The translations under genes and the position numbers were made by a program. A DNA stretch of 64,000 bases from Chloroflexota bacterium (GTDB lineage: Bacteria > Chloroflexota > Anaerolineae > Anaerolineales > Villigracilaceae): assembly GCA_021414245.1 (NCBI GenBank), contig JAIOOU010000003.1, forward strand, positions 372,001-436,000. Reading direction: 5' to 3'. The notes beneath the pieces are model-generated. The model had not been told where the DNA came from. It saw only the letters and a list, made by a program, of their open reading frames with translations, and made no database searches. Positions 1 through 9,359 of the stretch are shown here, in pieces. Within the stretch, counting starts at the first letter, position 1. Every line of letters starts with the position of its first letter.

Positions 1-2351
1 CAGATCGAAATTGGCATGTCTTCAAAGAGGGCCCGATAATTCTGTTCACTTTTCCGCAGTCTCTGTTCTGATTCCTCGCGTTTCGTGATGTCATTTGCAA
101 GTACAAGTATGGCTTGCCGTCCGGAAAATTCCACTTTATGGGCGATGATTTCCACAAAAATTACAGAGCCATCCTTTTTAACGTGGTGCCAGGTCTCTAT
201 TTCCTCGATCCCGCTTCTGAGCTTTGAAGCATATTCCAGAAACTGTTGGATTTCTTCCTGTGGACGGATGTCTGCCACGGTCATGGATAAGAATTCCTCG
301 GTGGAATAACCATAATGATTTATGGTTGCATCATTTACTTGCAGGAACTTGAGGGTCTCCAAATCGTAGATCCACATTGGCAATGGGTTGTTTTTGAACA
401 ACAGCCGGTATTTTTCCTCGCTGTCGCGCAGCATTTCCTCCATTTGTTTTCGTTCTGTGATGTTTTCGTGCGAAACAACAACCCAGGTCCGCCCGGTGTT
501 TTCAAAACTTGTGATGCGTGCAACGAACCAGCGTTTCTGGTCCTGGGCATGACAGGGGTATTCAATCCGGGCTTCGTCCTTTGTGCCATTCAGTGCTTTC
601 CGGATCGCTCCTGCTACAAGTGCCGCTGCACTGGCGGAAGTCTCCTCTGCCGAATCGCAGATATCCAGATAGTTTGTCCCGATGCAGTGATTGGCATGAA
701 CCAGGTTGTTTTGGGCCCCGAAATTCCGCCAGGCCGAGTTGACTTGAACGATCGTTCCCTTATTGTCAAGAATGGCGATGTGAGCTGAAAGCGCATCCTG
801 GACACTCTGCAGGAAGCCCCCTGCATTTTGCAATCCTTCTTCTGCCAGCTTTCTCTTAGTAATGTCCGTGGCGATTCCTGCAATACTTTTCAATCCGCCT
901 GTGGTGTCGTATATGGGAAAAGCTCGATCCCATACCCAGTGTGTCGAGCCATCTGCATGTTTGACGCGGTACTCCATTTCGGTCTTTTCCCCGCGGGCCT
1001 GTTTTTTTAGCACCGCTTCAACCATTGGCTGGTCTGCAGGGTCGATGCTATCAATAAAATCATCCACGTCCTTTAACGAACGTCCCCAGACTTTTTTATG
1101 ACCAGGGCTGATGTATTGATCGATTTTGCTTATTGGTTCTGTGATCCAGAAAACTTCTTCGATATTATTAACAAGATCCTTGAAGAGCTGCTCTGAATTA
1201 TGCAGTTCCTCCTCCATTCTTTTACGCTCTGTGATATCCCGGTAATTTACGACAATGGCCTGGATACTGGGTATATCCAGCATGTTACTCGCAATCGCTT
1301 CCGCCCAGCGCCAAGTTCCATCGTTGTGTTTCAACCGAAAGATTCCGGACTTCCGGGTGCCGGGTTTTTGGGTTAGATCTGTGAATAAATCCTGGATTTT
1401 CTCGACGTCGTCCGGGTGCAATAATTCAAGGATATTACGCCCAATGAAATCATTTGGGGCATAATCCAGATTGCGTATGACGGAAGGACTCTCCCATATC
1501 AAAGTCCCGTCCGCTTTAAGCAGGGATATATCATCCAGGCCATTCTCGATCAGAGCGCGAAAACGTTGTTCGCTGGCAAGCACGGCGTCCTGAGCCATTT
1601 TACGATCAGTGATATCGATCATGGTTGACAGGATCGCAGATTGACCGTTGTATTCAATTTGATCTGTGAATAATTGGACCCATGCTGTTGAGCCATCCTT
1701 GCGCAGGATTCTGGTTTCCAAATAAGGCTGAACCCATTCACCCGCCTCGCGTTTTTTCATGCGTTCTTTGGAAAGAGCGCGATCATCCGGATGGGTAATG
1801 GCAAGGATTTGCCGGTCCGACATGGCCTTAAGCTCCTGATATGTATATCCATGTATTTTACTTAGGGCCGGATTAGCATATACGATTTTTCCTTCCTGAA
1901 AAATCGCAACCCCCTGAATTGAATTCTCCACGAGGACACGATTGATCGATTCGATTTGCCTTCTCTCCCTCCTTATTTTCGCCTGTTCAAGCTCACGTTC
2001 CACGGCTGGCCCCAGCCGTGTCAGATCGCCCTTCATAAGATAATCATGCGCCCCGGCTCTCATGATGGCGACTGCAGTTTCTTCGCTCACAGTTCCCGAA
2101 ACGGCAATGAATGGGATGTCCAGCCCCTCCTCCTGTGTCAGCCTGAGTGCCGCAAAACTATCAAACTGCGGCAGGCTGTGATCGGAAATGACGATATCCC
2201 AAGGATGTTTTTTTAATGCTGTACGCATTTGAACGGAATTTTCAACCCGCTCAAATACGAGCTTATAGCCACACTTTTTTAACGTGCGAGATATCAGATT
2301 CGCATCACTTTCGGAATCTTCAACAATTAGAACGGAAATTTGTTTTGTCAT
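1..2351 (-). CDS. Receiver domain plus multi-PAS sensory protein (3' end outside window)
   Basis: The reading frame starts at the ATG at 2351 and runs off the left edge after 783 codons, so the C-terminus is missing. Residues 4-118 form a CheY-like receiver (start MTKQISVLIVEDSESDANLI, acceptor Asp in IVISDHSLP, conserved Lys in YLMKGD). At least five PAS/PAC repeats follow; PAC ends such as ILSTMIDITDRK, VVNYRDITERK and GIATDITKRK are visible, and a sixth PAS begins at the edge. A histidine-kinase core would be expected beyond the window but is not seen. The start overlaps the stop of the upstream response regulator (ATGA), so the two are translationally coupled and form the end of a kinase-regulator-sensor operon. 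No membrane segment is visible, so it is probably cytoplasmic. The ligand is unknown. Confidence 0.85.
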   Translation of the reverse strand, partial: MTKQISVLIVEDSESDANLISRTLKKCGYKLVFERVENSVQMRTALKKHPWDIVISDHSLPQFDSFAALRLTQEEGLDIPFIAVSGTVSEETAVAIMRAGAHDYLMKGDLTRLGPAVERELEQAKIRRERRQIESINRVLVENSIQGVAIFQEGKIVYANPALSKIHGYTYQELKAMSDRQILAITHPDDRALSKERMKKREAGEWVQPYLETRILRKDGSTAWVQLFTDQIEYNGQSAILSTMIDITDRKMAQDAVLASEQRFRALIENGLDDISLLKADGTLIWESPSVIRNLDYAPNDFIGRNILELLHPDDVEKIQDLFTDLTQKPGTRKSGIFRLKHNDGTWRWAEAIASNMLDIPSIQAIVVNYRDITERKRMEEELHNSEQLFKDLVNNIEEVFWITEPISKIDQYISPGHKKVWGRSLKDVDDFIDSIDPADQPMVEAVLKKQARGEKTEMEYRVKHADGSTHWVWDRAFPIYDTTGGLKSIAGIATDITKRKLAEEGLQNAGGFLQSVQDALSAHIAILDNKGTIVQVNSAWRNFGAQNNLVHANHCIGTNYLDICDSAEETSASAAALVAGAIRKALNGTKDEARIEYPCHAQDQKRWFVARITSFENTGRTWVVVSHENITERKQMEEMLRDSEEKYRLLFKNNPLPMWIYDLETLKFLQVNDATINHYGYSTEEFLSMTVADIRPQEEIQQFLEYASKLRSGIEEIETWHHVKKDGSVIFVEIIAHKVEFSGRQAILVLANDITKREESEQRLRKSEQNYRALFEDMPISI

Positions 2352-2800
2352 CCATTACCTCGCTTAACAGGAGGTGTCTCGTTCAGAACAAGCCAGTACA
2401 ATCCCATGTGCTGGACCGCCTCGACAAATTTTGTGAAATCCACCGGTTTTCGAACGTAGCTGTTTGCATGCAGATCATAGCCTTGTGCAACGTCCTGTTC
2501 CTCTTGGGAAGTGGTCAGGATTACCACAGGCAGCCGGCAGGTACGCTCTTCCGCCCGGATCTGTCGCAAGACCTCCAAACCACCCACGCGTGGAAGCTTT
2601 AGATCGAGCAGGACCAGGGCGGGCAGCTCGTTTTGGTCACGATCCGCATATTTTTCGCTGCAGAATAAATAATCCAGTGCTTCCTGCCCATCCTCCACAA
2701 CGATCATTTCGTTTGCAATGTGACTCCTGGCAAAGGCTCGTTGGGTCAACCCAATATCACTGGGATTGTCCTCCACAAGCAGGATAATCTTGTTGGCCAT
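2348..2800 (-). CDS. Rcp1-type single-domain response regulator
   Basis: A stand-alone receiver of 150 residues with the acidic pocket (LLVEDNPSD), acceptor Asp in VLLDLKLP, Thr in ILTTS and Lys in VRKPVDF. The insertion after the first helix and the ending GLYWLVLNE are typical of Rcp1-like regulators that work with phytochrome-type and PAS kinases. I chose the ATG at 2800 because it follows GGAGGAAT and overlaps the stop of the kinase gene by one base (TAATG); a longer frame exists but has no good ribosome site. There is no output domain, so it probably passes phosphate or binds a partner. It is a close paralogue of 49846-50286, in the same gene order. Confidence 0.9.
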   Translation of the reverse strand: MANKIILLVEDNPSDIGLTQRAFARSHIANEMIVVEDGQEALDYLFCSEKYADRDQNELPALVLLDLKLPRVGGLEVLRQIRAEERTCRLPVVILTTSQEEQDVAQGYDLHANSYVRKPVDFTKFVEAVQHMGLYWLVLNETPPVKRGNG

Positions 2801-5160
2801 TAGAATTCCTCCAGGGTAAAGTAAAAAGTAGCGCCTTGTCCCGTCTGGGAAGTTGCCCATATTCTTCCGCCATGACGATGAATAATCCTTTGTACGGTTG
2901 CCAGCCCAACTCCGGTTCCAGGGAATTCTGATACCCTGTGCATGCGTTGGAAGGCACCGAAAAGTTTATCTGCGTAAGCCATGTCGAACCCGGCGCCATT
3001 GTCGCGAACAAAAAAAGCAGGTTTGCCGTCCACAAGGGTCTTTCCAAACTCGATTTGCGCTTCAGGGGTTTTGCTTGTGAATTTAAATGAATTCCCCAAC
3101 AGATTGGTTAACACAACATCAAGCAGTTTTGGATCTCCTTTTGCATTTAAACCATCCTGTATGATAATCTCCACCCGCCTGTCCTCAGAATTTGTTTCCA
3201 GCAGACGGGCCCGCACGGTTTCTGCGATCCTGGTGAGGTCCACGTTTTCTTTTTTCATTTCGGCGCGCGTAATTCTGGAAAGCTCCAGGATGTCATCGAT
3301 GAGGGCTCCCATTCGTTGGGTTTCCGCGCGCACTCTCTGGATGTGAGACTGCCCCTGATCATCCAATAGATAGCCATAATCTTCCAGCAAAGCAAGACTC
3401 CAGCCGTCGATGCCCCGCAAGGGCGAACGCAGGTCATGCGAAACCGAGTAAGAGAAAGCCTCCAATTCCTTGTTTGCAGCTTCAAGTTGAAGTTTGGAAT
3501 TCAGCATTTCCTGTTCTATCTGTTTCCTGTCGGTGTAATCGATCAATGTCGTACGGCTTTCCACGTATTTTCCGGCATGATTCCTGACCGCGGTCGCACT
3601 TAACAGGATGGGTAGAATGGTTCCGTTTTTCCGCACCAGCTCAAGTTCAAGATCGTTGAGTATTCCAGTCTCCTTGAAGACCGGAAAATTCCTTTTAAAG
3701 ACTTCAATACTGGATGAACTTAATAAATCGGTAATATTGATCTTCCCGACCAATTCCTCGCGTTTGTAACCCAGCCAGTCCAATTCCGTCTCGTTAATCC
3801 TTACAATCACCCCCTCGCCATTTATCGAATGATAGCCGCACGGAGCATGATTGTAGAGGTCACTTAATTCCGCAGTCCGCTCCTCAATGCGTTTTTCTAG
3901 ATTCTCATTTAATTTTCGAATTTCCTCTTCCGTCAGCTTGCGTTCAGTAATATCAACGGAAAGAATGACGACCCCTTCCGGAACCGGGTATATTCTTAAT
4001 TCAAACCAGCCGCTATCCCCATCCGGAAATTCAAATTTGTTTTCCATCGATTGTGATTCGCGATTCTCCAGGCATTGGCGGATGAGGGCAAAAACCTCCG
4101 TGGTCTCAATCCCGGGCCACATCTCCATGTATTTCCTGCCCAGCAGTTCCGTTTTCGGTCTTCGGTTGTGCTTTTCCGCGATGTCATTGATATACAGGTA
4201 TTTCCAGTTCATGTCGAGAATCTGGCATCCTTCAAGCATTGCATCCAGGGTGTGGCGGAATTTTCCTTCACTTTCAAGCAGGGCATTCATCGCACGTTTG
4301 TCATCAGTGATGTCCCTTAAGATGGCGGTAAAGATCTTTTTCCCGCCCAGGTCGACCTTGGAAATGGAGGCGTCCACGGGAAATATATCCCCGTTCCTGC
4401 GCATCCCCGAGGTATTAAGGTGTCCTTTCATATGTCGGTTGGTAATTCCGGTTTGTCCAAATCTCCTGACTTGAAGTCGATGTTCGGAACGAAAAGATTC
4501 TGGAAGAAGCATGCCGAGGGGCTGTCCTTTGACCTCGTCGGCACGATAGCCAAACATGGCTTCGGCCGCCGGGTTAAAGATCAAAATGCGCTGAGTATCG
4601 TCCATGGAAATGATCCCATCCATGGCTGAATTGATGATGCCTGCCACATGTGCCTGGGTTTCGTAAAGCGCTTCCTCCGTCTTTTTAAATCCGTCTCGCA
4701 CCGACTCTGTGACCATGCGGCTGACAACCAGGCCCGCGATGAGCATCGCATAATTCAGGATGGTTGCCAGGCCGGCATAGACGCCGGTCCCGTCGCTTCG
4801 TAAAAGCAGGATTCCATAAGTGACCACGGCACTTCCAATCACCCAATTCGGAGTAAGGATGACCAGTGCCAAAATGGGTCCCAATAAAATGAGAAACGGG
4901 GCGTAACCGGTAACAAAAGGTTCCGGCAAAAATACACCGACAATCACGGACATCAACAATACTGAGATGTGGCGGGCATATTCCCAGCCACGCAAATAAG
5001 CGAAAAGCATCCCTCCGTAAATTGCAATGGCAAGGCCGGCGCCCAGGATCAGGGATCCGTCAGCCTGCTTTTCCAATATTTGGCTGATTTCGAGAAGGAC
5101 AACGGAGGTGAATTGAAAACCGAGGACGAAAACCGTTGCTTGCCGTTGGGAAAAAGTCAT
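2800..5160 (-). CDS. Membrane-bound multi-PAS sensor histidine kinase
   Basis: 786 residues from the ATG at 5160 (GAGG upstream); an upstream in-frame ATG at 5256 lacks a clear ribosome site. The first ~160 residues contain five or six hydrophobic segments that resemble a membrane sensor module. Three PAS domains follow (with motifs GIINSAMDGIISMD, GCQILDMNWKYLYIND and YNHAPCGYHSINGEG), then a HisKA dimerisation helix with phospho-acceptor His in SYSVSHDLRSPL (near residue 574), then an HATPase domain (N box in LLGNSFKFTS, G1 in VRDNGAGFD, G2 in GTGVGLA). It lies directly upstream of and overlaps the Rcp1-type regulator, its likely partner. The signal sensed cannot be told from sequence. Confidence 0.9.
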   Translation of the reverse strand: MTFSQRQATVFVLGFQFTSVVLLEISQILEKQADGSLILGAGLAIAIYGGMLFAYLRGWEYARHISVLLMSVIVGVFLPEPFVTGYAPFLILLGPILALVILTPNWVIGSAVVTYGILLLRSDGTGVYAGLATILNYAMLIAGLVVSRMVTESVRDGFKKTEEALYETQAHVAGIINSAMDGIISMDDTQRILIFNPAAEAMFGYRADEVKGQPLGMLLPESFRSEHRLQVRRFGQTGITNRHMKGHLNTSGMRRNGDIFPVDASISKVDLGGKKIFTAILRDITDDKRAMNALLESEGKFRHTLDAMLEGCQILDMNWKYLYINDIAEKHNRRPKTELLGRKYMEMWPGIETTEVFALIRQCLENRESQSMENKFEFPDGDSGWFELRIYPVPEGVVILSVDITERKLTEEEIRKLNENLEKRIEERTAELSDLYNHAPCGYHSINGEGVIVRINETELDWLGYKREELVGKINITDLLSSSSIEVFKRNFPVFKETGILNDLELELVRKNGTILPILLSATAVRNHAGKYVESRTTLIDYTDRKQIEQEMLNSKLQLEAANKELEAFSYSVSHDLRSPLRGIDGWSLALLEDYGYLLDDQGQSHIQRVRAETQRMGALIDDILELSRITRAEMKKENVDLTRIAETVRARLLETNSEDRRVEIIIQDGLNAKGDPKLLDVVLTNLLGNSFKFTSKTPEAQIEFGKTLVDGKPAFFVRDNGAGFDMAYADKLFGAFQRMHRVSEFPGTGVGLATVQRIIHRHGGRIWATSQTGQGATFYFTLEEF

Positions 5161-5500
5161 GATACCTCTAACTGGATTGCCTTCGCCGTAATATTCTTGT
5201 GAACCTGTCTGGCAAGTGACTGGAAAATGGGAGTAATGATCTTGTGATAAATGCAATTTTTACATGGATTTGGCCGTCCCGGCATGGGGGGATTCCCTAC
5301 CTGAAAGATAAGTGGAAACCGCGTAGTTCATAAGGGGGAATACCTCTCAACAACAAGGGTTATCCAATTCATAATATTGACAGTTCTCAGATGAAATTGG
5401 TCCAAACCGGTTATTCACCTTGAGGCTTCAGATTTTGACTGTCCTACTCTGTTGTTTGTGAACTTTTCATTTCAGGGCTTGAAGATTATGGAAGGAAAAT
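5161..5500. other. Divergent intergenic region, no gene seen
   Basis: This 340-base gap separates the minus-strand kinase operon from the plus-strand FHA operon, so it must hold two outward promoters. A TTGACA word lies near 5377 and a TTGACT near 5436, but neither has a convincing -10 at the right spacing. No RNA gene or open frame of note was found. Confidence 0.4.
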
Positions 5501-5878
5501 ATGATGAATGCCATTTCTGAAAACCGGGTTGAGTCTGAGCCGGGAGTTTTTTTGATCGCAAACCGCCAGGTCATCCCGCTGGTTAAACCTGTGACAACGG
5601 TGGGCCGTCTTTTTGGGAACGATATTGTTTTTCACGAGGAGTTTTTATCCCGTCATCATGCCGAGATCGCACAGGAGGATGGGAAATTTGTTTTATATGA
5701 TAACAACTCCACCAGTGGCACGTATGTAAATGGGAAAAAAGTCGAGCGGTGTGTTCTTAATTCCGGAGACCTGATCTCGTTTGCCAATATAAACCTGATG
5801 TTTGTCAATAACAATGTAAATATCCAGGTCAGATCAACCGGGACAACCCAGAGTTTGCGCACTCAACCGGAAGTATAA
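5501..5878 (+). CDS. FHA domain protein
   Basis: A 125-residue protein made almost entirely of one forkhead-associated domain, the phosphothreonine-binding fold. Visible landmarks are the strand with GRLFGNDIVF, the SRHHAEI signature (Ser and His contact phosphopeptide in the family), and the NSTSGTYVNG loop. GGAAGGA precedes the start at 5501. It is the first gene of an operon with two histidine kinases (11 bases to the next gene). This suggests it recruits a Ser/Thr-phosphorylated partner to a two-component complex; that role is inference, because no Ser/Thr kinase gene is in the window. Confidence 0.85.
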   Translation: MMNAISENRVESEPGVFLIANRQVIPLVKPVTTVGRLFGNDIVFHEEFLSRHHAEIAQEDGKFVLYDNNSTSGTYVNGKKVERCVLNSGDLISFANINLMFVNNNVNIQVRSTGTTQSLRTQPEV

Positions 5879-5889
5879 GGAAATGAATC

Positions 5890-7032
5890 ATGGATGAAAA
5901 ACAAAGCCCCACCATTCTTGTGATCGATGATGAACCGGCCATTCGCTTTGGCCTGGCAGTTGCCATTAAGCGGCATGGCTACCGGGTCATCGAAGCCGAA
6001 GATGGGAGGGATGGCCTGCAGAAAGCCCGGGAGAACCTGCCGGATCTCATCATCTCCGATGTCATGATGCCACCCCCGGATGGTTTTGAATTAAAGAAAC
6101 TGTTGGATGCGGACCCCCGATCGGCGTCCATTCCCTTTATATTCCTGACAGCCAGATCCGGGACCCGTGACCGGATCAGCGGCATTCGGGATGGTGCTGA
6201 CGATTACATAGCCAAACCCTTTGTAATGGAGGAATTGCTGGCCCGGACCGACGCTCTCATGAGACGGGTACATACGGAGCAGGAACGCGGGCGCATGGAG
6301 ATGAAGGAAATCGCCCGTCAGGACATGGAAAAATTACAGGCGGAGATCCTGCAAAATTTCCATCATGAACTGAGCACCCCATTGATGAACATCATCACGC
6401 CCCTGGAGCTCGCGGTTAATAATAAATTCAGCGAACCTGAAATGCAGAGTCAATTCATTCGAACGGCCCTTTCCAATGCGGACAGGCTGGGGTCGCTTGT
6501 CTTCGATATCATCATCCTGTCAAATGTTGACCTTGGAAATTTGAATGGCATCCGGCAATCCATCAATATGAACGATCATATCCTTGTGCCCATCCAAAGG
6601 CGGCTTGAAAGATATGGAAATAAAGGCCTGAATTTTACTCATCACATCCTTGACCGTGGACCGGTTCTGGCGCCCAGAAGGGAATTCAGTCAATCAGTGA
6701 TTCATCTTGTGGACAATGCTTTTAAATTCAGCCCGCAGGACGGAAAGGTAAATCTCGACATATTTTCAGGGCCGAATGGCGGAATTAAGATCGCGATTTC
6801 CGACGAGGGTCCGGGAATCCCGCTGGAATTGCGCGAAAAGGTTTTTGACAAGTTTTACCAGATCAGCCAGGGAGATAGTCGTGAGTATGACGGCCTGGGC
6901 GTCGGTCTTACCATTGCCCGGGCTGTATTCGATCATCTTGGGGGAAGCGTGAAAATCGCGGATACCCGCCATGGCTGCCTGGTCTTTGCTGAATTGCCGG
7001 ATGTGCGGCCTGAAGACATCGTGTATGGATGA
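5890..7032 (+). CDS. Receiver-histidine kinase hybrid (receiver at N-terminus)
   Basis: 380 residues. Residues 8-122 are a receiver (LVIDDEPAIR, acceptor Asp in LIISDVMMPPPDG, Thr in FLTARSG, Lys in IAKPFVM). A linker helix leads to a HisKA helix with NFHHELSTPLMN (His near 158-159) and a C-terminal HATPase (DNAFKFSPQD, ISDEGPGIP, GLGVGLTIA). The receiver-then-kinase order is the reverse of common hybrid kinases and suggests that kinase output is gated by an upstream phosphodonor. There are no membrane segments. It follows the FHA gene by 11 bases and overlaps the next kinase gene by 8. Confidence 0.9.
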   Translation: MDEKQSPTILVIDDEPAIRFGLAVAIKRHGYRVIEAEDGRDGLQKARENLPDLIISDVMMPPPDGFELKKLLDADPRSASIPFIFLTARSGTRDRISGIRDGADDYIAKPFVMEELLARTDALMRRVHTEQERGRMEMKEIARQDMEKLQAEILQNFHHELSTPLMNIITPLELAVNNKFSEPEMQSQFIRTALSNADRLGSLVFDIIILSNVDLGNLNGIRQSINMNDHILVPIQRRLERYGNKGLNFTHHILDRGPVLAPRREFSQSVIHLVDNAFKFSPQDGKVNLDIFSGPNGGIKIAISDEGPGIPLELREKVFDKFYQISQGDSREYDGLGVGLTIARAVFDHLGGSVKIADTRHGCLVFAELPDVRPEDIVYG

Positions 7033-8965
7033 TAAAACCATTCCCATCATGACAACCTCGCTTGTTGACCGGGAGCCGTTATTACCAGGAACCGGGCAGC
7101 AGGAAATTGACCAGTTTGGCAGGACCCTGTTTGACCAAACCGGGGAATGCGTATTTATCATTGGAATGGATCTTCGCTACCTGGCTGCCAATCGGCAGGC
7201 ATTGCAATTGCTCGGGTATGAGGAACAGGAAATCATAGGGATGCCCGTCAGTGATGTAATTTCCATGGGGGAACTTCTGGAGTCGCAGGTTGTTACAGCG
7301 GGGAATGCAAATATTTACGAACGGATCCTGAAACGAAAAGACGGCGCCCTCATCCCGGTTGAGATCGGGACTTCAATTGTTTCCGATGGAAGTGGAGTCC
7401 CTGTTTACATACAAAGCATCGTTCGCGATATTTCTGAAAGAAAAGCCACGGAAAAACTTCTAAAAAGAAGCGGACGGATCCTGTCAGTCATCAGTGAAGC
7501 CACCGCCCGTTTGTTTCGGTCTCCGCAAATAGAATCCAGGATCCCGGAAATGCTTGAGTCTCTGGGCTTGACCATGGAGGTCTTTTGCTGCGTGATTTTC
7601 GAGCTTGAGAATTTTTCCGGTTCGCCAAGGATCGGGATTAAATACAGCTGGCTTGAGGTTGATTCTTCCGGATTTGACATCCATCACGCGATCCAGCCTT
7701 TTGTGGATAAATTGATTTCGACATCCGATTCGATCCTTTCTGAAAGGATGGCTGGAGAAACAGGTGTGCTTCCGGGATATTCCTTTCTTGCCATTCCGAT
7801 CCAGGGCGCCCTGGGTTCACGCGGTTTTCTCGGGATGTTCGATCATGAGAATGGCCTTTCATGGCTGCCCGGTGAATTTGACGTTGTTCAGACTGCCACG
7901 AATATCCTGGGTGCCGCCCTGCAGCGCATTCAATATGAAGAGACCATCCGGGTGAATGAATTTAGGAATCGCACGATCATTGATGCGTTTCCTGACCTGT
8001 TGATCCGGATAAACTCAAATGGAATAATTCTGGATTACAGTTCCAGCCCGAATCACCCGCTGTTTATTCATCGGGACATGATCGCCGGCAGGAACCTCTT
8101 TGAAACCTGGCCGTCCGAGATCGTATCGCGGATTCTGGGCGACAAAAACAAGGAAACCATAACCGCCCCGTACTGGCTGGAAGGCTTTGAACTTCCCTTT
8201 AGCAGCAGTATATATGAATCCAGGCTTCATCCGATCAATCATGGGGAAGCCCTGATCATTATCCGGGATATCACCGATATTATTCGCTTGAATGAAATGA
8301 AAACCGACTTTATCAACCGGGCATCCCACGAACTGCGAACCCCCCTCACTTCAGCCATATTGATGGCCGATCTTATTCAGCAGGGTGGAACCCCCGAAGA
8401 ACAGGCGGAATATTGGCGCATCCTGCGAAACGAACTGAATCGCCAGAAAAACCTGATTGATCGTCTTCTGATGGCCGGCCGTCTTGAGAGCGGTATGGTC
8501 AAACTTGAGTGTGTTTCCCTGGATTTAATTCCGGTGCTGGAAGATTCCATGCAGGCGGTCCGTCCGATTGCCAACAAAAAGGGGATCGAATTGCTTTTGA
8601 ATACACCCCGCAGGTCCGTCAACATTTCGGGCGATAACGGGGCTTTGCAGCAGATTTTCATTAACTTGATCACAAACTCGGTCAAATTCTCCCCCGAAAG
8701 GGGACGGGTCACGGTCGAAGTCGGAATCTCACGCGGGCATGTGGACATTTCGATCATCGACCAGGGCATGGGAATCAGCCCGGAGGCCCTCCCGCATTTG
8801 TTCGAAAAATTCTACCGGGCAAAAAATGTCACGGTGGCGGAGATCCCCGGCAGCGGCATTGGACTTTACATCGTTAAATCAATCATCGAGGAATTGGGTG
8901 GAAAGATCGATGTTCGCAGTGAATTAAACCAGGGGACCACCTTCACTGTTCATTTAAAAACCTGA
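7025..8965 (+). CDS. PAS-GAF-PAS sensor histidine kinase
   Basis: 646 residues from the ATG at 7025, which overlaps the upstream kinase by 8 bases; a second ATG nine codons later is also possible. Domains in order: PAS (FIIGMDLRYLAANRQALQLL) with PAC ending SIVRDISERK, a GAF-like domain (about residues 150-310), a second PAS (DAFPDLLIRINSNGIILDYS), HisKA with NRASHELRTPLTS (His near 434), and HATPase (NLITNSVKFSP, IIDQGMGIS, GSGIGLYIV). No membrane segments are evident, so it is probably soluble. It may feed the receiver of the preceding hybrid protein; that pairing is inferred from gene order only. Confidence 0.9.
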   Translation: MDDKTIPIMTTSLVDREPLLPGTGQQEIDQFGRTLFDQTGECVFIIGMDLRYLAANRQALQLLGYEEQEIIGMPVSDVISMGELLESQVVTAGNANIYERILKRKDGALIPVEIGTSIVSDGSGVPVYIQSIVRDISERKATEKLLKRSGRILSVISEATARLFRSPQIESRIPEMLESLGLTMEVFCCVIFELENFSGSPRIGIKYSWLEVDSSGFDIHHAIQPFVDKLISTSDSILSERMAGETGVLPGYSFLAIPIQGALGSRGFLGMFDHENGLSWLPGEFDVVQTATNILGAALQRIQYEETIRVNEFRNRTIIDAFPDLLIRINSNGIILDYSSSPNHPLFIHRDMIAGRNLFETWPSEIVSRILGDKNKETITAPYWLEGFELPFSSSIYESRLHPINHGEALIIIRDITDIIRLNEMKTDFINRASHELRTPLTSAILMADLIQQGGTPEEQAEYWRILRNELNRQKNLIDRLLMAGRLESGMVKLECVSLDLIPVLEDSMQAVRPIANKKGIELLLNTPRRSVNISGDNGALQQIFINLITNSVKFSPERGRVTVEVGISRGHVDISIIDQGMGISPEALPHLFEKFYRAKNVTVAEIPGSGIGLYIVKSIIEELGGKIDVRSELNQGTTFTVHLKT

Positions 8966-9171
8966 CGGTACATAAGCACATCCATTCCCTCAACGAAGCT
9001 GGGGGTTTCCCCCACCCGGTAGTGGTGGGAAATCATCCATTTAATCATGGGGAACACTTATGAACAAATTCTGATTTTGATGAAATAATGGGAATATCAA
9101 AACGGTTGTGAACCCAATTCGTAACCGTTGAACGATAAGTGTCGCTTCAACTTGTTATTTTGGATTGAATC
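8966..9171 (+). other. Intergenic region ahead of the riboswitch
   Basis: No gene is seen. A GGGGG-TTT-CCCCC hairpin and a CCCACC...GGTGGG hairpin near 9010-9038 follow the kinase stop; neither has a U-tract, so termination there is uncertain. The promoter for the riboswitch transcript should lie just before 9172, but I cannot place it with confidence. Confidence 0.35.
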
Positions 9172-9255
9172 GATAAAGGCAAACCTGTCGAAAGGCAGGG
9201 ACGCAAAGTTATGGGTCTAAAGGCGCATCAGGCGCCCATGATTGCCAGGCCGCCG
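9172..9255 (+). promoter_or_regulatory. Cyclic-di-GMP-I (GEMM-I) riboswitch aptamer
   Basis: The hallmark conserved blocks appear in order: GGCAAACC, CGAAAGGCAGGGACGCAAAG, GGGTCTAAAGG, then CATGATTGCCAGGCCGCC, giving the P1a and P1b helices of the GEMM-I fold. The P1b tetraloop is GAAA. The family binds cyclic di-GMP; a few members prefer cyclic AMP-GMP, and sequence alone does not exclude that here. It lies about 105 bases upstream of a secreted protein gene, with a clear intrinsic terminator between them, so it most likely controls transcription elongation. Confidence 0.9.
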
Positions 9256-9310
9256 AAATTTTGCTCTTGATCTCCTTTGGATATTCATCGTCCATTGCGC
9301 TTCAGGACGA

Positions 9311-9341
9311 AAAGGCCTGGCTGAAAAGCCCGGCCTTTTTT
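9311..9341 (+). terminator. Riboswitch expression-platform terminator
   Basis: The stem AAAGGCCTGGCT / AGCCCGGCCTTT (one T-C mismatch) closes a GAAA tetraloop and runs into six T residues. It lies between the cyclic-di-GMP aptamer and the ATG at 9360, so its formation would block the downstream gene. Whether ligand turns the gene on or off depends on an anti-terminator pairing I could not assign. Confidence 0.85.
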
Positions 9342-9359
9342 ATCCAGCAAAGGACGATC

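Noticed and set aside
9261-9359. N-terminal extension of the secreted peptidase-like protein
   Set aside because: It would be read through the terminator hairpin, and the signal peptide and ribosome site both support the ATG at 9360.
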